From Calliopum simillimum (taxonomy: Eukaryota > Arthropoda > Insecta > Diptera > Lauxaniidae), in the NCBI GenBank assembly GCA_951812925.1, contig OX638369.1:42217061-42281060 (forward strand): a stretch of DNA of 64,000 nucleotides, given 5' to 3'. A program made the position numbers and the translations under genes. The notes under the pieces were generated by a model. It was given only the letters and a program-made list of their open reading frames with translations. It did not search any database and was not told where the DNA came from. Of this stretch, positions 55,935-64,000 are shown piece by piece; positions within the stretch are counted from its first letter, which is position 1; the number at the start of each line of letters is the position of its first letter.

Positions 55935-58110
55935 TTGTCAAATTTATGAGTTAAGAGGAACTATGTGAATTATACCGTTAAGCGGTTTATCGATACTGGC
56001 TCCATACAAGATCGTAAAAAAGGTGGGAGAAAAAGGAACGTCCGTACCGCGAACGCGATCAAAATAGTTCGGAAAAGAATCCGAAAAAATTGTGACCGTT
56101 CAGCACGAAAGATGGCCAAAAATATAGGAATGAACCGAGAATCTTTACGGCTCCTTTTGCGTTGTGACCTCAATATTAAAGCCTTTAAAAGAAAGAAAAT
56201 CCATGACCTTACTAATGCGACCGTGGAAAAGCGATGGCAAAGATCGAAACTGCTCCTTTCTAGGCACTCTGGCGATGATATAGTTGTTTCCGATGAAAAG
56301 CTTTTTGTGCTGGAAGCTCCTCACCACACGCAAAATGACAGACAATGGGCAGTATCATACAAAGACATCCCAAACAATAACAAGCATGTATCAAGATATC
56401 AAAATTCGTCATATATTCTGGACTGGGGTGCCATATCCAGCAAAGTCTTTATTGACAAAGGTGTTAAAATAAACACTCAGTATTACCTGGAAGAAGTCTG
56501 ACAGAAAAATTTGGAGCCTCGTGTTCAGGAGATGTATGGAGCAGACTATATTATTGCTTCCAGCAGGATGTTGCACCTGCTCACACTGTTAAACTGGTTC
56601 AGGACTGGTGTAAGCAAAATTTGACAGATTTTATACGTAAGGATGAATGGCCTCCTAGCTCTCCAGACTGCCATCCTTTGGATTTCTGCGTATGGGGATT
56701 AGGGCTGTTCAAAAAAAAAAAATTTTTCGAATTTCCAAGATATACTTTGGCATCACGATCTACATCATGACAGAATATCCCAAAAAATTTTTCAGATTTT
56801 TAAATTCATATTTAAAGGTGGCTCAAAGCAGAAATATATTTTTATTATTTTTTTTTTAGCATTAATTATAAAATGTTGTCAAACAATTTGAAAAATTTGT
56901 TTTAGAGTAACTTAAAAACATTAATTTTGTTTGTTTTTTAATGAGCTTTAAAACCTACGTTGTAATTTTGAAAAAAAAAATTTTCCACTTCTTAAAAAAC
57001 GAAAAACTGCCCTAAGAAGGCGAAATTTAAAGGTTTTTCAAAGAAAAAAGTCATCGTGCTTTAAACGAAATGAACATTTTTTAATTTACAAGATTTCATT
57101 CAAAAGAGCTCTTAAAAACCTTCAAGACAATACATGTTAAGACTTTTTTGGGTCAGCAGGCTCGATGACATAACGTTTGAAACATAGTAATGCAGCCCCG
57201 TGAAAGGCAAAACGCTTTTTACTCAAGAGGGAGGCATCTTACAAAAAAGTGCCCATGGCATAAAATGCTTAAAATCATTCAAGGAACAAGTGTAAATTGT
57301 TTTTTTTTTTTTTACTTAATTTTAGAAAAAAAAATTTTTTAACGTCATTTTTAATAAACTTTAAAAAAAAAAAAAAAAAACAATTCACACTTGTTCCTTG
57401 GATGATTCTAAGCATTTTATGCCATGGGCACTTTTTTGTACGATGCCTCTCTCTGGAGTAAAAAAGCGTTTTGCCTTTCACAGGGCTGCATTACTATGTT
57501 TCAAACGTTCTGTCATCGAGCCTGCTGGCCCAAAAATGTCTTAACATGTCTCATCTTGAAGGTTTTTAAGAGCTCTTTTGAATGAAATCTTGTAAATTAA
57601 AAAATGTTCATTTCGTTTAAAGCACGATGACTTTTTTCTTTGAAAAACCTTTAAATTTCGCCTTCTTAGGGAAGTTTTTCGTTTTTTAAGAAGTGGAAAA
57701 TTTTTTTTTTCAAAATTACAACGTAGGTTTTAAAGCTCATTAAAAAACAAACAAAATTAATGTTTTTAAGTTACTCTAAAATAAATTTTTCAAATTGTTT
57801 GACAACATTTTCTAATTAATGCTAAAAAAAAAATAATAAAAATATATTTCTGCTTTGAGCCACCTTTAAATATGAATTAAAAAATCTGAAAAATTTTTTG
57901 GGATATTCTGTCATGATGTAGATCGTGATGCCAAAGTATATCTTGGAAATTCGAAAATTTTTTTTTTTTTGAACAGCCCTAATGGGGATATATGGTACAA
58001 CGACTCAAGGAATACAGATACAAAATACCGATAACAGTAGTGCGTGCTGAGTGTAACAATTTCGATTGCAAACTTCGGCGGGTTGTGGCTAACAAAGGTC
58101 AGGCCATCGA
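55935..58110 (+). pseudogene. DD37D transposase, interrupted and frameshifted
   Basis: The open part 55965-56501 holds the HTH region (RKKGGRKRNVRTANAIKIVR, RSARKMAKNIGMNRESLR) and the first catalytic Asp in VVSDEKLFV (56292-56294). After a TGA at 56500 and a 2-bp frameshift come FQQDVAPAHT (second Asp, 56567-56569) and WPPSSPDCHPLDFCVWG (third Asp, 56681-56683), with 37 residues between them. The frame resumes beyond the foldback at 57990 (YMVQRLKEYRYKIP) and stops at about 58111. A DD37D triad is the defining feature of the maT group. Stop, frameshift and insertion make it dead. Confidence 0.88.
56700..57981. mobile_element. 1.28-kb hAT-type foldback with 8-bp TSD (core copy 4)
   Basis: The termini TAGGGCTGTTC and GAACAGCCCTA are flanked by ATGGGGAT at 56692-56699 and 57982-57989, a perfect 8-bp target duplication. 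The arms (about 56700-57310 and 57375-57981) are complementary almost throughout with few mismatches, leaving a loop of some 60 bp. The shared hairpin core sits at 57210-57460. No open frame of its own. The insertion falls within the maT transposase codons just after the third Asp. Confidence 0.9.
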
Positions 58111-58377
58111 GTAATTGCTTAATAAACAAAATATTTTAACTTCATTTAATGTTTGTTCATTTAAATTTCTTTAATTAAAATAACATTTAATACAAAAGAC
58201 CTATTTTGTTTTTATATCAACACATATTTGTCACACTGTAAAATAAATTTAGGTTGTGACTTCAAAAATAGCTCCCAGGCCTTTAAATTTCAAGCTAGAG
58301 GCACCAAAATTTGACACATGGTGGAACCAAATGTGCATATTTCGAAAAATGCTGTCCCGTAAAAAGTTGGTAACTTG

Positions 58378-59265
58378 AAGACCTAGAAACAATTGCGCAC
58401 TGCAATTTATTTTTGCTTAATGTTTTTAGGACCACTAAATAAGCTTAATGTCAAAAAGGTGACCTCCCCACCCTTGCGCATTAGTCGCCATCTTGAACTA
58501 TGTTTGATTCAATTTATCTCGTTTCCTGTTGATCGAACAAAAAAAATTTTGAATAAAAATTACGGACATTAAAATTCTAGGTTTTTTTGATCTCGAACGC
58601 GATATCCATAAGTTGATATTTTGAGCGGTAGAGGCCGCCAAAGTTACAAAAAATCAATTTTTTCCATTTGCACCCACTGGGTGTTGACTTTTCAAAAAGT
58701 TGTGATAACATAATTTGTAGCGCTTGCAAAAACAAGCAAAATAATTTTTAAATGAAGTGATTATCTCAATTGGTTCTTGAGTTATTGTACAGTAACAATG
58801 TCCTAAAATGTACGTAAAAATGTAAAAAGACCTAGAAAAAATTGCGCACTGCAATTTTTTTTGCCTAATGCTTTTAGGACCACTGTAGACCAAAAACCAA
58901 AAAGGTGACCTCGCCTCCCCTGCACTTCAGCCGCCATCTTGAAATAGTTTTCATTCGATTTATCTTGTTTTCTATTGTTCGCACAGAAAAAAATTTTGAA
59001 CAAAAATTACGGTAATAAATTTTACGTATTTTTGATCTGGGACGCGGTATCCATATTTGATATTCCGAGCGGTAGAGGCCGCCAAAGTTAAAAAAATCGT
59101 TTTTTTTTCCATTTTGACCAACTGGGTGTTAATTTTTCAAAATGCTGGGACCACAATTTGTAGCGCTTTTAAAGACAAGCGAAATAGTTTTTAAATAAAA
59201 TTATTATGGTTCTCGAGTTATTACAAGTTAAAAATAAAATGCGTGTAAAAAATTAATTTTTTTTT
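58378..59265. repeat. Two tandem units of a 449-bp repeat
   Basis: Each unit has GACCTAGAAA..ATTGCGCACTGCAA (GCGCAC at 58395 and 58844, 449 bp apart), GGTGACCTC, CGCCATCTTGAA and GAGCGGTAGAGGCCGCCAAA. An inverted piece of the unit (CAACACCCAGTG side) appears at about 59838-59918 beyond the mariner remnant. Confidence 0.9.
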
Positions 59266-59289
59266 TTTGTAAATTAATTGCTTATGTTT

Positions 59290-59829
59290 TTATCTGAACA
59301 TTGATCACATACGAGGGTTGCCAGGTGTTCATGCAATATTGAATGTATGCTGGTCCCACTAATACCTAAGGTTGTCTCAATCTCACGATAGGTCACATGA
59401 CGATCTTGCAATATCAGTTGGCGCACAGCATCAATGGTTTCCGGAACAACAACTGATTTTGTACGACCTTCACGAAATTCGTCTTGGAGTGAGCGACGGC
59501 CACGATTGAATTCATTAAACCAGTTTTTCAGTGCTATAGGATGGTGCTTCATCGCCATACAAAGGTTTAAGTTCATCGATGCACTCTTATCGTGATAATC
59601 CACGTCGAAAGTTGTGAAAAATGATCGCACGAAAACGTTCACGAGTTAATTCCATTTTTTTGCCAAATTGATTTTTTCAAATCACTGTAAGCAACACAAA
59701 TGATGGTCGTACGTCAAAACGTTCTGAGTACGTTTATGCTAAAAAATGTCAAACTTTATTATGGTGTTGCCAGATTTTAGCTATTGACATTAGTGTTGCC
59801 CAATCCCGAAACATAAAAGGCAACCAACG
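59290..59829 (-). pseudogene. mariner remnant with transposase HTH (element C)
   Basis: On the minus strand: an end at 59829 next to TA, the CGTACTCAGAACGTTTTGAC leader shared with 11640-12337, then a start codon at about 59656 (MELTRERFRAIIFHNFRRG). After a stop and a frameshift comes NWFNEFNRGRRSLQDEF, then VVVPETIDAVRQLILQDRHV and EIETTLGISGTSIHSILHEH. It stops at about 59300 with no catalytic domain. Its outermost 40 bp differ from element B. Confidence 0.82.
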
Positions 59830-60885
59830 TAATACTTAATTACTCGAGAACCAATTGAGATAATCACTTCATTTAAAAATTATTTTGCATTTGGAAAAAT
59901 CAACACCCAGTGAATGTAATGATTTTCAAGAAAAGAAATAATTCTATAAAATTGTAGAAATTACAATGTCAAATTCTAAAATAATGTTTCAATATGCTGA
60001 AATATTCAATCTTTACCTTTATTATCAAATCTATTTAAAACCACATAAAAAAATTCTACTTTTAAAACTTCATATCCAGGAATGACCATTAAAACGTATT
60101 TTTCCCCAAATTACATACTTAGAAAAAAACACTTTAGTTTTCTGCAACCGGTAGCCCATTCTACTGAAAACTTTTTCAAGATTTTGTCACAAATTGATCG
60201 GAAATTGTTTTCGCCATCTTCCAATCACTTAAATGTTATCAATTTGGTACAACATCAACAAGAAACGATGACCATGAAACTTCAAAACGCGAATAGAATT
60301 TTTATGGCAAAAGTTTTTTCCACAAAATATCAGTGGTGTGGGTACCTCCAAATCACCTACAGGTTAAAGCAACACACAACACAGCCACTACAGTAACCTC
60401 TCAATTTATTTTTATATATATTTATATTGTAAGTCGCTTAACAAGTAGCAACATAAAAATAACAACAACAATTACAACAACAACTATAACATAAAAAAGT
60501 TCATCAAGTGCAAAGCAAAAATAGAGAAATAAAAATAAAAAGAATGAAATAAGTGAAAAAAAGCTCAAAGGTCATAAGCTACCGCCAGAGCAAAGCGCAA
60601 GGGCTTATTCCGATCAAAGAAATCGCTACATAAACTCTGTGTATTTTCAATCCCTACGCAACATTTGTCAGCCAGTCAGTCGGTAGGTTAGCCAGCATCA
60701 TTCATCATGCGGATGAAACGTCAATCGATATAAAATAAAACCAAAATTCAATAAAAAATGGACTTAGGATTTTTGTTCACAAATATGTATATAAAAAATA
60801 GGAGGAGTTGCAAACGGTGTTAACTATGGCAATGCTAAAAACTAAATACCCTACATCGTATTAATAGTAGTCTTTTGTATGTTTA

Positions 60886-61714
60886 AAGCAGTACCTGACA
60901 AAATTAAAGGAGTGAGTTTACGTGTGAGAGAAGATAGATTGGAGGTAGATAAAGAAAGACAGAGATACATATATAGAGAGCTTAATTGAGCTGTGTAGTG
61001 CCAATCACTTATTTAAAGTGAACACCAGCTGTCAACGGTTCAATTTGAAGGTGTTCTTTATTCTCTGCTTCTCAGACAAAATGAACATGCCCTTTTCGTT
61101 ATAGGGTATACATATGAATCACCTTAAGAAATATCGTTAACGCTATGAAGCCAAAGGACCCCAAATAAAAATGTACTATAACTTTAGTGTCCTAATGATT
61201 CACTAAGAGCAGGTAGCATACGTAATGTGTGAGGGATATAAAGCAATGGAATGTAAAATTATATTGCCCAATGATTCCTTAACGACATGGAAGTGTCGGC
61301 TTGGTCACATGAGAAATGCTTGGAATTTTTGTGAATGAATGAAGTCCAATTATGACAAACTCAATATGTAATTTCATATACTTTTTATATATCAGAAACT
61401 GTCCAAATATTTACTAATAAATCGAAACTTAACAAAAAATTCAAAAGTATTTCTTCTAAAAAAAAAAAAAAAAGAAAATTATTAAAATTCTGTGTCTCGA
61501 AGAATGAAAATTAACAATGAACAAGCGCACTTCAGACCATTTCAATCAAAAGGCAAACTACACTGTTTCCACATGACTGAAAATAGCATTTTCGGAAAAA
61601 AATAATTCTGAATATTCTTGCAAAAATACATAATTTTTGAGGCGGTACATCGGAATTTTTTTTTTGCCTATAAGGCGAAACGGTCGAATGTAAAAAAATC
61701 CTTATTTTAATTTT
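60886..61714. other. Unassigned sequence private to the right copy
   Basis: AT-rich; GGCGAAACGGTCG near 61673 faintly recalls the end of the TIR element at about 6850. No gene. Confidence 0.35.
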
Positions 61715-62705
61715 TATAATTTTCCTGTAAAAGTCCTGTTTTTTCATTTATGAAAACCGGCCAAATTAATCAAGTGATTACTTATTTTTAACTAATTTTT
61801 TCTGTTTTTCCTTCAAAATATGATGGATACAGTTAAGTACAAATGCATGTACCTATAATATCAAAATCAAGTCTATATGCCCCATCAACCATAAACCATC
61901 AGTCACCAACGATCTAATCATAAGTTGAGACAAAATTGGATCAGATATCTCTGCTTGATATATCAATCACTCTGTCAGTTATTCATTCGTACGTTCCATT
62001 GCGAAACGCCACTGTTACCGCTGACGCTGCACTAACATCATCAATATTCGCAACGCCCTGCAATCATGAAATTCCATGGCCCCGGCTTCTTTTCATTCTA
62101 TATTCTTGTATTTGGTTGATTTAAATGCAATTGCAAACTGCGGGGACATCGATTAGGAGCTGCCAGCAGATAAGCGAGCATACAAAACAGAAAAAAACTT
62201 AAGAAGTACTTCTTACATACACTTAATACATACCCGTAGATTGATAAAATTGTTGATGATGATGCCGGTAAGTCAGACGATGGTGTTTTTTACAGTTTAC
62301 AGAAGTCATGATTTTTTGAACCTTTTAAAACATGAAATGATTCACAAAACTAACAAAAATTGTCCATAACAAGAATATTTCTAAATCAATTTTCATGTTC
62401 TGACCCGTTTTGGAAAGGTAGTGAATAAGGCTATTACTACAAAGTACAAAAATGGTCTGAACATGAAAATCGGTTAAGGACTGTCAATGTTATGGACAAA
62501 GAAATATTACTTTATAACTTAAACTTATCCACAATAGTTTGCCTTAAAATCGCAAGATAAATAAACAGACTTTTAAAGTTATGTATCGAATAATGAAGGT
62601 CAGATAGTTAACCCATTCAGACCATTAACAGTTGATGAATATAGGATTTTCGTTTAAGGGTTTCGAAAGCGAGATTCGTGTTTGTTTTAGATTAATTTTT
62701 TTTCC

Positions 62706-62736
<31 letters not shown>

Positions 62737-63245
62737 TTTCCATTTGACGCTAAATGAAGCCTTAAAGACCATATAAGGTACACTAACACTATTGAACTTT
62801 GTATGCACACGTTTGCAAAATCGTTAAAAGCCCAAGAACAACAACAACAACAACAAAAATATTTTAGTACAGATAAACCGACAAAAAATCCATAAAATTT
62901 TATTTAGTTCAACTCTTTTTGTTGTTGCTTTTGATGTAATTTAGTTCAGTTTGCTGCAACAACTCAAAAAAAATATTTTTCTCGAAATTCAAAGTAAATT
63001 TTCAACATTTTCACAACGGCGTAAACAGAGGGTGAGGATGAGTGGGCCAGTATTTGGTCTGCACCATTCGTTTGCTTCTTAGAAGATTTTATTTATTTTT
63101 TTTTTGCCGTGTCTGGTAGCAGAAACCAAAAACACAAAAGATCGCCTACAAAACTACCGTAAAAACTCAATTACATATTTGCAATTTGCAAGTGTATGTG
63201 TGTGTATGAGTGCATATGTGACGGTGTATTAGTGGAGAGGGTCTA

Positions 63246-64000
63246 TACCCATGGGGAAAAGAAGTGCTTCAAAAACCCTTCTGAAGTGCATCCTTTTCAC
63301 CAATAAGCGCTTCCGCTCCGTAAGAACAATACTTTCTTTTTAACATTGCGTGTCATAGGATGTAAGCGAGCAAAAGCTTACCGCAGCCTTACCAAAAAAG
63401 AGTTTTTAAAGCGCTTATTTGTAATGCTGCGGTAAGCGTTTTTTCAATAAAATTAAAAAAAAGAAAAAAAAAAAAAAAAAAAACTGGCAGCGCCAGGATT
63501 TGAATCCACGACCCTCCGCGTGCTAGATATTTTTTTCTTACATTTGCCAACCCTTTAGACCGCTCCACCAACGCCCGATGATATGAAGAAGTATTAAATT
63601 TGTATATTAAGCAAATGTTGTCCTGCAGCATTACATATAATCATTGTGCAATCAGTTTCAATTCAAGTAAGCAAAAGTAAATAAAAATGAGAAATTAAAA
63701 TAGAAAAGTGAAATAAAAAAGGTTGAATACAATAAAAAATATTTTAATAAAAAAAAAAAATAAATAAAGCAAAAACAAATAAAAAAACGGAAAAAAAAAA
63801 TCACCCGGGCTGGGTTCGAACTCACGTTGTTCTTACTGCAGCCTTATATGGAATCATTGTGTAATCAATTTCAATTCGGTTAAACAAAAGTAAATTAATA
63901 AGAGAAAGGAAAATAGAAAAGTCAAATAAAAGATGTTGAATAAAAAATATTTAATTAAAAAAAAAAAAAAAATAAAGCAAAAAAAAGTAAAAAAAAGTAA
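63246..64000. repeat. tRNA-like tandem repeat region, continues past window
   Basis: Two units about 213 bp apart (TCATTGTG marker at 63641 and 63854) share CAATTTCAATTC-type, AAAATAGAAAAGT and GTTGAATA..AAAAATAT blocks separated by A tracts. A B-box-like TGGATTCAAATCC (minus strand, near 63505) and GAGTTCGAACCCA (minus strand, near 63820) mark tRNA-like modules. The first also has an A-box-like TTGGTGGAGCGGTCTAAAG near 63560. Confidence 0.6.
63480..63580 (-). pseudogene. tRNA-derived sequence, SINE-like
   Basis: Read on the minus strand: GGGCGTTGGTGGAGCGGTCT (A-box region), a long middle, then TCGTGGATTCAAATCCTGGC (B-box) and an A/T tract. The long middle suggests a class II (Leu- or Ser-like) tRNA ancestor or a tRNA-derived SINE head. 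It does not look functional. Confidence 0.5.

Larger units (their letters stand above)
55711..58238 (+). mobile_element. maT-type (DD37D) transposon interrupted by a hAT foldback
   Basis: The ends CAGTGTGACAAATATGT and ACATATTTGTCACACTG are perfect 17-bp inverted repeats. TA flanks both (55709-55710 and 58239-58240). Removing the 56700-57981 insert leaves about 1.24 kb, the normal size for this group, so it was full length before the second insertion. Confidence 0.9.
52544..63245 (+). repeat. Right copy of the large direct duplication
   Basis: Counterpart of 1-8877 (blocks given there). Private insertions: the interleaved palindromes at 54.4-55.6 kb, the maT transposon at 55711-58238, and the 449-bp repeat with mariner remnant at 58.3-59.9 kb. 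Similarity ends abruptly at about 63245 at the start of a tRNA-like repeat region. Confidence 0.9.

Overview
This 64 kb window is AT-rich, essentially gene-free DNA from an insect genome, most likely a higher fly. The main clue is ten copies of a DINE-1-like Helitron whose core (a run like GTATATATATTCTTGATCAG, then GCCATGTCCGTCTGTC) is the hallmark of the INE-1/DINE family of brachyceran Diptera. A tephritid-like species is my guess, not something the sequence proves. I found no cellular protein-coding gene, rRNA or functional tRNA. All recognisable protein relics come from mobile elements: mariner, maT (DD37D), DD37E and pogo-like transposases, an I-type LINE RNase H, a CR1-like LINE reverse transcriptase and a copia-like RNase H tail. 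All are broken. The window could lie in an intron or an intergenic region.

Layout. The largest structure is a direct duplication: positions 1-8877 and about 52544-63245 are colinear, diverged copies of one locus, each with its own private insertions. Left copy: a Helitron 3' part (about 1185-1631), a MITE with 4-bp target duplication (2137-2386), a TTAA-flanked piggyBac-type MITE (2402-2733), a TIR element carrying an I-type LINE and a second MITE (about 4450-6870), and a hAT-type foldback (8052-8455) whose unfilled site is preserved in the right copy. Next come simple repeats, mariner remnants (10.5 and 11.6-12.3 kb), a 200-N gap (13567-13766), a foldback (13787-14205), Helitrons, and a pair of inverted MITEs carrying tRNA-Met-like sequence (17.2-18.7 kb). 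At 20.2-25.4 kb lie a satellite-bearing Helitron, a mariner split by a CR1-like LINE that is itself split by a LINE tail, and another Helitron.

The middle (27.1-30.5 kb) is a 3 kb inverted-repeat element holding two tandem arrays, one with an exact 142-bp period. From 32 to 48.7 kb there are more Helitrons, foldbacks, a mariner split by a pogo-like element, and a hAT element split by a DD37E Tc1/mariner. The right copy of the duplication is interrupted by interleaved palindromes (54.4-55.6 kb), a maT transposon containing a 1.28 kb hAT foldback (55.7-58.2 kb), a 449-bp tandem repeat and a mariner remnant. The window ends in a tandem repeat with tRNA-like B boxes.

The elements form no pathway. 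They record successive insertions, often three deep, which gives their relative ages. The most unusual signals are a hairpin core shared by four foldback elements with different ends, the ~142-bp repeat period shared by two element families, the interleaved palindrome, and the large duplication, which is either a real segmental duplication or two haplotypes joined by the assembler.
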